A stretch of 60,648 nt of DNA, taken from positions 1 through 60,648 of the IMG/VR virus record IMGVR_UViG_3300020200_000030; one strand, given 5' to 3'. This DNA comes from a virus. Below the pieces are notes generated by a model. That model searched no databases. It was not told where the DNA came from and saw only the letters and a list, made by a program, of their open reading frames with translations. Each line of letters begins with the position of its first letter. Within the stretch, counting starts at the first letter, position 1. The position numbers and the translations under genes are program-made. Shown one piece after another: positions 1 through 8,430 of the stretch.

Positions 1-28
1 ACAGTTTTAGCACCTTGTTAGTGAAAAC

Positions 29-37
29 ATATATAAA
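29..37 (+). promoter_or_regulatory. TATATA late-promoter-like element
   Basis: ATATATAAA lies 32 nt (counted from the T of TATATA) before the ATG at 62. It is one of more than a dozen similar elements placed at similar distance before genes in this window. A promoter role is inferred from the recurrence. Confidence 0.45.
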
Positions 38-61
38 ATTAATGAATAAAAATAATCACAG

Positions 62-3000
62 ATGGCACAAAGTATATCAGTTTGGTCAGTTATAGATCCC
101 TTAACAGGTAGCGCTAAAGTTTATACTTCTTCACAAGCCGCATGTGATGAATTTACCCAATCTTTTTGGCCAGGTACATCTCTGGTAAGAACTGAGAATA
201 TAACAATATTAGGAGCTAATTCATGGAATCCAGATATAGAGGACCCCTGTGGTTTTTGTAATAATTTTACACAGACTGTAGAATGTTGTGATCAAAATTT
301 AGTTGGATTTTATTTAGGAGGAACTTTAGATGGAACTCCTCTACCAGGAACAAATGCTGACTCACGTTATGTTGCAGTTGCCCAAACATATGGGTCTACC
401 TATGCCAGAATTTTGCAAATAGCTCAATCTATTTCTTTTCCTTTCTGTGATCCTCCTGATCCAGGAATCTGCCCAAATGGAGTAAATGGGGCGATAGTAA
501 AAATACAAGGTTGTGTAGGACCTACAAACACTCCAACTCCTACCCCAACACCAACCCCAACTCAAACCCCAACTCAAACACAAACCCCAACTCAAACCCC
601 AACTCAAACCCCAAGTATTTCTTTAACTCCAACCGGAACTCCAACTGGAACTCCAACCGGAACCCCAACTGGAACCCCAACTGGAACCCCAACTGGAACC
701 CCGACCAGCACTCCAACCCAAACACAAACACCTAGTGTAACTCCAACCCAAACACAAACACCTAGTGTAACTCCAACCCAAACACAAACACCAACACCAA
801 CCGTAACCTCGACCCAAACACAAACTCCATCGGTAACACCAACTTCTTCGATAACCCCTACAATGACTCCAACCCCTTCACCTACTCCTTTTGCAGATCC
901 GACAGTTCTGCTAGCGGGTGCTTATACACCAGATGAATCTGTTTGGTGTGTGGGAAAAAATTTATCGGTTTTTAGCGATGGTAATTGGTCAATCTATGAT
1001 TCCTCTAACTCCGCCGTTCCTTCCAATTCACCATGGTATCTTGATACGAGATCAATTTCAATAGATACAGATAATGTAAAATGGGTAGGATGCGCGGTTT
1101 CTTCTTCTACATCTCAAGTTCTAATTTTTTCTGTAGAAGGACCATATGCAGCCACTGGATCTTCATGGAATGTAGATGAATTCAATTTGGGATCTTCCGA
1201 TTGGGAAGTACCCATAATTTATGCTAGCCCTTATGGGCAAGAAATTCTGGCGGTCATTTCACCTTTGAACGGTGGGGTTTCAGCAGGTGCCACATGTAAT
1301 CCTGGTCCAACTGGCGGGTATTTGTGGAAATACAACACACTAACACAAAACTGGAGTGAGGTTTCTCCAGGATATGTTTGGCCAACGATTAATGAAATCA
1401 GAGCCAAAGGAGAACAAGGGAAGAATTGGCATTATTATTTAGCAACTAACGATGGGCTTCAAATAATTAATTCTGGAATTCAAACACCTAATTTTCTAGA
1501 AGATGATGAGATTTTTCTACCACAGGCAAAAAAATTCAACAAATTCAATTCATCTTTAAATTCCACGAAAGTTTATTCCATTGATTTCGATGAAAATGGT
1601 AATTATTGGTTGGGAACAGAAGAAGGTATCAGTTACTGGGATGGACAAAATTTTTATAATTGGCCATCTCCTAATCCTCCAATTCCGGTCACAAAAGTCG
1701 TAGTTAGACCTTACGGTCATGTTTTTTTACGTTGTGGAAATCCCCAATCCAATCCGCCGACAACAGATGGATTTTATCATTTCAATGGTTCTTCTTTTAC
1801 TCACTTTAATTCTTCTAATTCAAATTTACCATCTGACATAATTGTAGACTTTGGTCTTGCTACCACAAAATCGATTGAAAATGGAATTACAACTTATCCA
1901 TATGATCTTTGGATTATTTCCGGTAACAACATAGTTTTATTTGATTATGTTCTTCCTCATGTTTATGGTTCAAGTAACTTTGAAGGTACGACCGGATGGA
2001 ATTTCTTGTATTATTCCCCATCTCCAACAGGAGCAACATCAAGTCGTGCACTCCTACCTAAAGTTCAAAAGTACAATTGGGTTTATCCATCGTGGCAGGG
2101 ATATGACAATTCAGATTTAATTTTGAATCATCCAGGAATGGATCCCAGAAATTTATTTCTAAACACAAATTTCAAAGCCATAGCCAGCGGGGAAGCAGGA
2201 AATCAAAATTATTGGAATTGGGGACAATTACCCACCTATGAACAAGAAGTACAGGCTCAGGAAATTCCAAATTATTCGTGGATGATTGGGGTAACCTCTA
2301 CGCCCCTATCTTCTGGAGATTCAATTGTCATCACATCCACAACCCGTTTTTCAAATTTGAATGTTGTTGGTGGCTATTCAAACGAGCAATTTATTAACTT
2401 TGGACCATCTAGCAACACTGCAGATTACATATTTGAAAATCTGAATTACTCTGGAACGACAGGAGAGATTGGATTTTTAACTTTTTATACTGACAAAGGA
2501 CAGGTTCAAGGGGTGATACCTTTCCTGGGGGGAAGAACCAGAGTTCTTGACGTCAAACCTTCATTCGATGGAAACTCCCTGATTGTAGCAGGTAAATTTA
2601 CGTCCTATTTGGAAGCTGGAAAATTTGTGTGGAACACAAGATTCCCAAATGCAGCAGATCTTACAATCACCGGTGTTACCGGACCAACTGGAGGCCCGAT
2701 TGGTTTTTCTAATTTGTCAACCCCCGGGATCACTGGTAGTTTTCCGTACCCGTGGATTTTAAACGCGCCAATCTCTGGAACCGGTGTGTACATTCCAGAT
2801 CCAGGATTGCTTTATAATGAACCTGCTTATTTTATTGCGGAAGTCGATTTTGAAATTGGGGATCAATGTAGTTATGGGGGGATTGATTTTTCAACAGAAT
2901 CTTTACGTTCTAGATTTAATTTGAAAAGATTCAGGTATTTTCCATCAATCAATTCTTCGAATAATCCTATTCCCGGACCAACCGGTTTTTATCCTCCTGG

Positions 3001-4555
3001 TATAGGAGTAAGCGGAGGAACAGAATTATCAATCTCTAAATATTCGATACGGTTGATGTCGAATTTTATCGGTGGGTATTCTACCCTCAAAAATGAATAT
3101 TCCAATGAAGGAGATTTACCATCGTCTCCTGAATTTATTTTCAGCCCAATTCAAAATAACGTTTATTTACCCAGCGCATTCGTGTTGGAAATGGATCCAG
3201 AATTTTCTTTGATTCGTGCTGGAGTAATTGGAATGACTGGCGTTGGTTCTTTTGCTGATTCATTAGTTAGTCTTCCCAATTCTCAAACTTTTTTAACAGC
3301 TGGAACTTCCACTGATGATGTTAATTTTGGAGGAATCACTATTTCACATCCCACTGGGGCAACTGGATTTTCTTATCCGTGGGTTCTACTTTCTAATTCG
3401 AATTTTGTGGGTTTAACTGGTTCATTTGTAAGCAACTATCAAAAAGACGATATTAATTATCACACCGGTTGGCACAAAACAATCAAAGCTTTCAACAACA
3501 CGGAAACTTACTTCACAACTTTCTTATTCACTGGAGATGCTGTTGTACAAGGATCCGGAAATAACGGAACTATTCCTGGATCTTCTGGAGCTCTTCAAGG
3601 TGGAATATTATCTATTTCCCCTGGTGGAAAAATTCAAGCCGAATCTTATTACGAAATTTTGCCTTCATCCTACGAAGATGTCTATGTTACAAGAATCACT
3701 GAAGTTCAGGGGACAAGAGGAAATGGTGATTATTATTTTTCTGTAAATTATCCTTTGCAACCCGGGGTAACAGGAAGCGGAAATTTAATTCAAAAAAGAA
3801 ACGTAACTGGAACTTTCATCGATTCTTTTTCCACCTTTGAACCTCCTGGACAAACTGGAACACAAAATGAATTATTTTTCACAGTTTCTCCCGATTTAAA
3901 TATTTTCATAACAGGAACGAATCAAGGTTTGACCGGTCCTACGGGTTTACCATATCCTCCTTCGAATTTTTCACCCTTTGTTTCTTTTCTAGAAAGCTTC
4001 AAACCTCCATTGGGCATAGACGAAGGAAATATCATTTCCCGTGCGGGATCGGGTGCGTGGACATGGGTGGATGTCCATAATTCGGACAACAGGCTGTATG
4101 TTCCAATTTTATCCACAGTTTTCTTTTCCAATTATTCCTCTGAAATTTATGGAAAACAAAACAACCGATGGGTACTTTCAAATTCCAGAACTGGTCAGGT
4201 AATTTTAGACGTTAAATTCACGCCATATTTTATTTACACGTTCACAGAATCAGATTATTATACTATTCAAAATACTGTCGAGGATTCGGCGGGGAATGTG
4301 TACCAAATTTCAAAACCTGCCTTCGTAGCGGTGGTTAATCAATCCATCCCCACAGCCAATGATCCAAACCCTCTTCTTGTTAATTCTGCAGATTACGGTT
4401 ATGTTGCTCCGGGTAGAGATTTTGAATCTCAATATGCAGATTTAGATAGACAAATTTTGGAAGATCAAATTGCAATCAGATCCCAGAATGTTCCGAATTA
4501 TGGATCGGGATTGAGATTAGAAGATGATCCTAATTCTACCTTCAGGGGAAACTAA
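62..4555 (+). CDS. Giant tail fibre/adhesin-like structural protein with Pro/Thr repeat stalk
   Basis: A 1497-residue protein, probably exposed on the virion tail. Residues about 1-155 form a Cys-containing N-terminal region. Residues about 156-278 are a Thr/Pro/Gln/Gly low-complexity stalk built of TPTQ and TPTG units. Residues about 280-650 contain phrases such as SIDFDENGNYWLGTEEGI, which resemble repeats of two-component-regulator-type beta-propellers. The rest is Gly/Ser/Asn-rich with scattered GPTG, as in beta-rich fibres. There is no signal peptide, as expected for an intracellularly assembled virion protein. It is the first of a run of large structural genes and ends flush against the oppositely oriented phoH. 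The start follows a TATATA element. A fibre role is inferred from composition and context; the receptor is unknown. Confidence 0.6.
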   Translation: MAQSISVWSVIDPLTGSAKVYTSSQAACDEFTQSFWPGTSLVRTENITILGANSWNPDIEDPCGFCNNFTQTVECCDQNLVGFYLGGTLDGTPLPGTNADSRYVAVAQTYGSTYARILQIAQSISFPFCDPPDPGICPNGVNGAIVKIQGCVGPTNTPTPTPTPTPTQTPTQTQTPTQTPTQTPSISLTPTGTPTGTPTGTPTGTPTGTPTGTPTSTPTQTQTPSVTPTQTQTPSVTPTQTQTPTPTVTSTQTQTPSVTPTSSITPTMTPTPSPTPFADPTVLLAGAYTPDESVWCVGKNLSVFSDGNWSIYDSSNSAVPSNSPWYLDTRSISIDTDNVKWVGCAVSSSTSQVLIFSVEGPYAATGSSWNVDEFNLGSSDWEVPIIYASPYGQEILAVISPLNGGVSAGATCNPGPTGGYLWKYNTLTQNWSEVSPGYVWPTINEIRAKGEQGKNWHYYLATNDGLQIINSGIQTPNFLEDDEIFLPQAKKFNKFNSSLNSTKVYSIDFDENGNYWLGTEEGISYWDGQNFYNWPSPNPPIPVTKVVVRPYGHVFLRCGNPQSNPPTTDGFYHFNGSSFTHFNSSNSNLPSDIIVDFGLATTKSIENGITTYPYDLWIISGNNIVLFDYVLPHVYGSSNFEGTTGWNFLYYSPSPTGATSSRALLPKVQKYNWVYPSWQGYDNSDLILNHPGMDPRNLFLNTNFKAIASGEAGNQNYWNWGQLPTYEQEVQAQEIPNYSWMIGVTSTPLSSGDSIVITSTTRFSNLNVVGGYSNEQFINFGPSSNTADYIFENLNYSGTTGEIGFLTFYTDKGQVQGVIPFLGGRTRVLDVKPSFDGNSLIVAGKFTSYLEAGKFVWNTRFPNAADLTITGVTGPTGGPIGFSNLSTPGITGSFPYPWILNAPISGTGVYIPDPGLLYNEPAYFIAEVDFEIGDQCSYGGIDFSTESLRSRFNLKRFRYFPSINSSNNPIPGPTGFYPPGIGVSGGTELSISKYSIRLMSNFIGGYSTLKNEYSNEGDLPSSPEFIFSPIQNNVYLPSAFVLEMDPEFSLIRAGVIGMTGVGSFADSLVSLPNSQTFLTAGTSTDDVNFGGITISHPTGATGFSYPWVLLSNSNFVGLTGSFVSNYQKDDINYHTGWHKTIKAFNNTETYFTTFLFTGDAVVQGSGNNGTIPGSSGALQGGILSISPGGKIQAESYYEILPSSYEDVYVTRITEVQGTRGNGDYYFSVNYPLQPGVTGSGNLIQKRNVTGTFIDSFSTFEPPGQTGTQNELFFTVSPDLNIFITGTNQGLTGPTGLPYPPSNFSPFVSFLESFKPPLGIDEGNIISRAGSGAWTWVDVHNSDNRLYVPILSTVFFSNYSSEIYGKQNNRWVLSNSRTGQVILDVKFTPYFIYTFTESDYYTIQNTVEDSAGNVYQISKPAFVAVVNQSIPTANDPNPLLVNSADYGYVAPGRDFESQYADLDRQILEDQIAIRSQNVPNYGSGLRLEDDPNSTFRGN
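526..895 (+). repeat. Pro/Thr-coding repeat tract (12-bp and 30-bp units)
   Basis: Direct repeats lie inside the first adhesin gene. About seven 12-bp units of the type ACTCCAACTGGA encode TPTG between about 628 and 705. A perfect 30-bp unit beginning CTCCAACCCA occurs at 711 and 741, with a partial third copy at 771. All units keep the reading frame. The same 12-bp unit recurs near 30545-30620 in the second large adhesin gene. Confidence 0.85.
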
Positions 4556-5257
4556 TTACTTAGGTTTTCCGTTTCCGGTTCCGCCTACAAGTTTATATTT
4601 CCATTGCTCGTACCTTCTAACAATTTCTTTAAGAATTTTACTACGAACAATGTCTTCTTCGCCGAATCTGAATTCCCCAACCCCAGAAATTCCTTGAACT
4701 AACTCAACGAATATGGGGAGTGCCACTTTTTCATAGGCAATATCGTGCTGTGTTATATCTCCAGCTACCAAAACTTTAGATCCTTCTCCAACTCTAGAAA
4801 TATACAACATGAGTTGCTTCATGTCACAATTTTGTGCCTCATCTAAAATCATCATGGACCTATCGAATGTTGCACCTCTCATGTAGGCCAAAGGTCTAAA
4901 TTCAATTGTACGCTCAGAAATTAATTGGCCAAGTTTTTCTTTGGTAATTATTTTTTCCATGGTAATAAGAAAACTTTCCATGAAAGGACTAATTTTTTCA
5001 CTTACATCTCCTGGCAAACTTCCAAGCTTTTCTCCTGATTCCTGAATTGGTTTTGTAAAAATTATTCGATCTATTTCTCCTTTCTGAACCATCTTTAAAG
5101 CCGCATAACATGCGGAGAATGTTTTAGAAGAACCTGCTGGACCCCAGCAAAATGTAATTGTATTTTTAAAAATTTTATCGCAATAACTTTTTTGTTTTTC
5201 TGTGAAATTTACTTCGTGGAAATCTCTTGAGGTAAGTTTACTTTTTGCTGCCGGCAT
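4556..5257 (-). CDS. phoH: PhoH-like P-loop ATPase
   Basis: A 233-residue single-domain PhoH-family ATPase. The Walker A motif is GPAGSSKT at residues 39-46 and the Walker B motif is MMILDEAQ at 135-142, followed by the family phrase VLVAGDITQ. PhoH-like genes are common in T4-like and marine phages; the host proteins bind ATP and are linked to RNA metabolism, but the phage role is unsettled. This is one of only two minus-strand genes here. Its stop codon abuts that of the preceding structural gene (convergent). Its start is divergent from the gene at 5311, and one TATATAT palindrome lies between the two at a similar distance from each start. The family call is firm; the biological role is open. 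Confidence 0.92.
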   Translation of the reverse strand: MPAAKSKLTSRDFHEVNFTEKQKSYCDKIFKNTITFCWGPAGSSKTFSACYAALKMVQKGEIDRIIFTKPIQESGEKLGSLPGDVSEKISPFMESFLITMEKIITKEKLGQLISERTIEFRPLAYMRGATFDRSMMILDEAQNCDMKQLMLYISRVGEGSKVLVAGDITQHDIAYEKVALPIFVELVQGISGVGEFRFGEEDIVRSKILKEIVRRYEQWKYKLVGGTGNGKPK

Positions 5258-5280
5258 ATTTTAGTGTTGTGAATTGTTTT

Positions 5281-5290
5281 GATATATATT
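5281..5290. promoter_or_regulatory. TATATAT element between divergent phoH and fibre gene
   Basis: GATATATATT sits 28 nt before the + strand ATG at 5311. Because TATATA is self-complementary, it also lies about 31 nt before the minus-strand phoH start at 5257. It could serve either or both genes. Confidence 0.45.
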
Positions 5291-5310
5291 CAAAATTAAA
5301 ATTTGAAACA

Positions 5311-6195
5311 ATGTCAACTGTCAGTACAACCTCTATTTTAGGTTCAGATTCCATTTCAGCCTCAAGAATTACGATCAATTCCAATTTTCTTCTTTTGCAA
5401 AATTGGATCAATCAGTATGTTGATGTATTTAACATAGATTCTGTCAATGGAATTTTGGATTTATCTTCTGCCTCCACTGGAAGAATTTCAGCTAAAACTG
5501 GTTTATTCGATCAAATCATAGTTCCTGTAGGAGGAACAGCATTGGCACAAATAAATTCGGCTGGTGTTGGGCAATTTGTAAGTTTGGCCACAACCACTTT
5601 AACTGCAAGTGGGTTAAGCACTTTCAACGGACCTCTAACTGCAAATGGAACATCTACATTCAATTCAACCGCAAATTTGATCGGAACTACCAATGTAAGC
5701 GGAGCTTTTAATTTATTACTTGGCGGTCATTTCGTAGGTCAGAACACTATTTATGAAGCTGGTGCAACTGCTGGGCAGCCTTTCCCTTCACCTTCTTCTG
5801 GGGGTGGGGGAAGATCTTCTTCTTCGTCTGTTCCTTATCAAATTACCGGGACTGAAGATTTAATTTATGCCCAGTGTGGGCCCGGATGGTACATGTCGGT
5901 AGGAACAACCGGTGCCTCTGGATCTGTTTTAGTTTCTGGAACAAGAATTACAATTGTTAACACTAGTGATACTGGTGGATTTTTAGCTACGGGGGTTCAA
6001 AATTCTGGAGCCTATTATACTGGATTTAATACTGAAGCTTCTTACGCTAACTTCCCTTCTGCCGGAATTACATGTGATTCAGGGAGGCCTTATCAATCTG
6101 CGATCACTTTGCAATGGGAGCCTAGAATTTCTCAGGGCACAGGAACTGAACAGGGATCTTGGATTGTACTTTCCTCCTCCAATATGACCTTCTAA
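5311..6195 (+). CDS. Small fibre-like structural protein
   Basis: A 294-residue Ser/Thr/Gly-rich protein. The reading frame is open from 5245, but the ATG at 5311 is chosen because it follows the TATATA element and avoids overlap with phoH. The N-terminus contains SRITINSNFLLLQNWI, which resembles the N-terminal N-x-N-F motifs of the collagen-like proteins at 17686 and 19171. This could be a shared attachment motif. The middle has repeated beta-strand-like phrases (LTASGLSTFNGPLTANGTSTF) typical of phage fibres, then a SPSSGGGGRSSSSS linker and a C-terminal domain of about 110 residues. It is probably a tail or baseplate fibre; no precise family is recognised. Confidence 0.55.
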   Translation: MSTVSTTSILGSDSISASRITINSNFLLLQNWINQYVDVFNIDSVNGILDLSSASTGRISAKTGLFDQIIVPVGGTALAQINSAGVGQFVSLATTTLTASGLSTFNGPLTANGTSTFNSTANLIGTTNVSGAFNLLLGGHFVGQNTIYEAGATAGQPFPSPSSGGGGRSSSSSVPYQITGTEDLIYAQCGPGWYMSVGTTGASGSVLVSGTRITIVNTSDTGGFLATGVQNSGAYYTGFNTEASYANFPSAGITCDSGRPYQSAITLQWEPRISQGTGTEQGSWIVLSSSNMTF

Positions 6196-6202
6196 TAAAA
6201 AT

Positions 6203-8419
6203 ATGGCTAAAACTCCCTTTATACGTCCATTACAGGTTCAAGGTGGTACCTTTTACGCCTTCTCTTCGGCAGCAGAAGACCTTTCTTTTACTTTTAATAA
6301 CTCAATTAATAGATTCAAGTTTTCCAAATTTGCCTTGTTGAATATTCCGGATATAGATTCTACGAATCCGCTCGGAAACACTTTGAAGTTAGAAGCACCA
6401 GACTCTGCTTTTTTAGATAAAGCTACGAATGCTCAAAAGATAATTACTAGTAACGCCAACATAAATTTTTCTCAAAGTTTCCAAAGTTATTGTTTGAATT
6501 TAGAAACAACAATTTTAAGCGGACTCAATTACGATCAATCTTTAAAACAAAACATTTCGGAAAGAGTTTTTTGGAAATGGATGAAAGAATTAGGAGGAAT
6601 CAGATTTCAACCAGCTTCTTCATCACAGGTAGTTCCGACTTTGGACCAAAATACTGTTTTGACTGTTAATGGATTGCCGGTGACACAAAAAAGATATGTT
6701 GAAGGTGATCCGACCGGAGGAACTGGTTCTTACGGATTAACTGGAGCAACATACAACAGGGTAGTTCAGTATATTGGTAATTTAGATATTGTAAATTCAG
6801 TTAAGAATAATAACAACACTTACTCAGAGGTGTATGTAATGGTTCCAACAAAAGACGGAAATACACCAACAGTTTTGTTCAAAAATGTCGTGGATCAAAA
6901 TTATCCATCTGATTTTTCATGGACCAACAACCCGCAAGATCCCTTGAATGATGAATATCTAACTGGCAGATCCTATGATGAATTGAATCCGAGTGGTTTG
7001 ACAAATTTGGCAATTTTCGACTGCGATGTTTTAGGGTCTCCCCAAGTAGAGTTCGAAAACACTTCCAATGGATCAACAGGATCTGGAAACTGGTATTCTC
7101 CCAGAGCAATTGCAGATACTTATTTCACCGATGGAACTAATCAAGGAACTAATCCTCCATTTACAGATCCTACTGCCAAAATTTTGGAAAAATCACACAA
7201 TTTATATTCCCTGGAATATGTAAGAACAAATTTGGATTCTATCGGCTTAGATTTCAATCCCAGCTCATATAAACAAATTGTGGATGACCCAGCGATTTCA
7301 ACTTTGGAGGAATTCAACGCAACTTCTTTATCACAAGATTTTTCATTCAATGCTGTTTTAATTTATTATGATGTTTATGATCCTGCAATTCCTGCCGATT
7401 CTGCCACCAACTTATATGGTGTTCTTTTCCTGGACGATGTCCAGGATACAGGAATAGGCACCTATGAAATTCCTAGATTTAAAAAATTCAAGCCAAACCC
7501 CGTTACCAAATTGAATGGTAACTCATTTGGATTGAAGTTGAACATTAAATTCGACGTAGATATAGATCAAACCGGGGTAGAACAGGCAATAAATGACTAC
7601 TCCCCCTTTTCTTTATCTATGTTCATGGATGCAATGAATGTATTGCAAGACGCTTCTGGAACTTTGAACAACACTGCTTCCATTTATGTCAATTTAGAAG
7701 ATCGAGTTGATGCTTTAGAAAATTTAGTTTTATCCTCCGATACAGTTTTTACTTTGAATTCCAGAATTACCCAACTTGAAAATACATTGGCCGCAAATCA
7801 GGCATTGTTTAATAACACTCAAGCGGTTATGGGATTAATTAATCAAAATTACGAATTGATCCGAGCAGTTGTTAATAATGAAACTTCTGTTGAAATTTCA
7901 TATAATTTGAATTTGATCAAACAGGGGCAGGGAATAATTGTTGATAGATCAATTCCTAATCAGCTGTTTATTTCTAATGACAATCAGAATTATCACGTTG
8001 GAAATAAAAATGGAACTGTAACGCTACAAAACAATTCTCCAAATACAATTCCCCTTCTCACCTTTGGCAACTACTATAAGCACGTGAACAATGGAATTCC
8101 AATCACATTGACTTCTGATCTGGTTATCCGAATTGATGATTCTGCTGTTAACTGGAAATTAGGACAGGTGTTGAGATTTTCTTTCGGGGATCAAATTATT
8201 CCAAGCAACTTTAACGTCAATTTTTTAACTAACGCAAAGGGGAAATATCCTCTACCTAATCCAACTTTAGTTCCTTATTCTACTTTGATCTTATCCATAA
8301 CTAAAACAGATTTTATGTCACAAGATTACAGACCAGTTATAGAAATTATCTGTGTAGACCCGATTAATTTGGTTTTTCAGGTGGATCAAATAGGCAGAAG
8401 TCTCACCAATAATTCGTAA
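6203..8419 (+). CDS. Putative tail/baseplate structural protein
   Basis: A 738-residue protein with no firm family recognised. It is Asn/Ser/Thr-rich, lacks a signal peptide or membrane segments, and has a short coiled-coil-like stretch in the C-terminal half (LEDRVDALENL ... NSRITQLENTLAANQ, about residues 498-535). This is followed by a beta-rich domain containing IIVDRSIPNQLFIS. It starts 8 nt after the preceding gene and is followed after 11 nt by the next large protein, so these genes are probably co-transcribed. Its place in a run of large structural genes suggests a baseplate or tail-fibre connector role. That role is inferred from context only. Confidence 0.5.
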   Translation: MAKTPFIRPLQVQGGTFYAFSSAAEDLSFTFNNSINRFKFSKFALLNIPDIDSTNPLGNTLKLEAPDSAFLDKATNAQKIITSNANINFSQSFQSYCLNLETTILSGLNYDQSLKQNISERVFWKWMKELGGIRFQPASSSQVVPTLDQNTVLTVNGLPVTQKRYVEGDPTGGTGSYGLTGATYNRVVQYIGNLDIVNSVKNNNNTYSEVYVMVPTKDGNTPTVLFKNVVDQNYPSDFSWTNNPQDPLNDEYLTGRSYDELNPSGLTNLAIFDCDVLGSPQVEFENTSNGSTGSGNWYSPRAIADTYFTDGTNQGTNPPFTDPTAKILEKSHNLYSLEYVRTNLDSIGLDFNPSSYKQIVDDPAISTLEEFNATSLSQDFSFNAVLIYYDVYDPAIPADSATNLYGVLFLDDVQDTGIGTYEIPRFKKFKPNPVTKLNGNSFGLKLNIKFDVDIDQTGVEQAINDYSPFSLSMFMDAMNVLQDASGTLNNTASIYVNLEDRVDALENLVLSSDTVFTLNSRITQLENTLAANQALFNNTQAVMGLINQNYELIRAVVNNETSVEISYNLNLIKQGQGIIVDRSIPNQLFISNDNQNYHVGNKNGTVTLQNNSPNTIPLLTFGNYYKHVNNGIPITLTSDLVIRIDDSAVNWKLGQVLRFSFGDQIIPSNFNVNFLTNAKGKYPLPNPTLVPYSTLILSITKTDFMSQDYRPVIEIICVDPINLVFQVDQIGRSLTNNS

Positions 8420-8430
8420 AATTCAAAAAC

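Noticed and set aside
362-823. Several reading frames on both strands inside the Pro/Thr repeat tract
   Set aside because: They only mirror the 12-bp and 30-bp repeats of the main gene in other frames and have low-complexity Trp/Ser or Asn/Pro composition.
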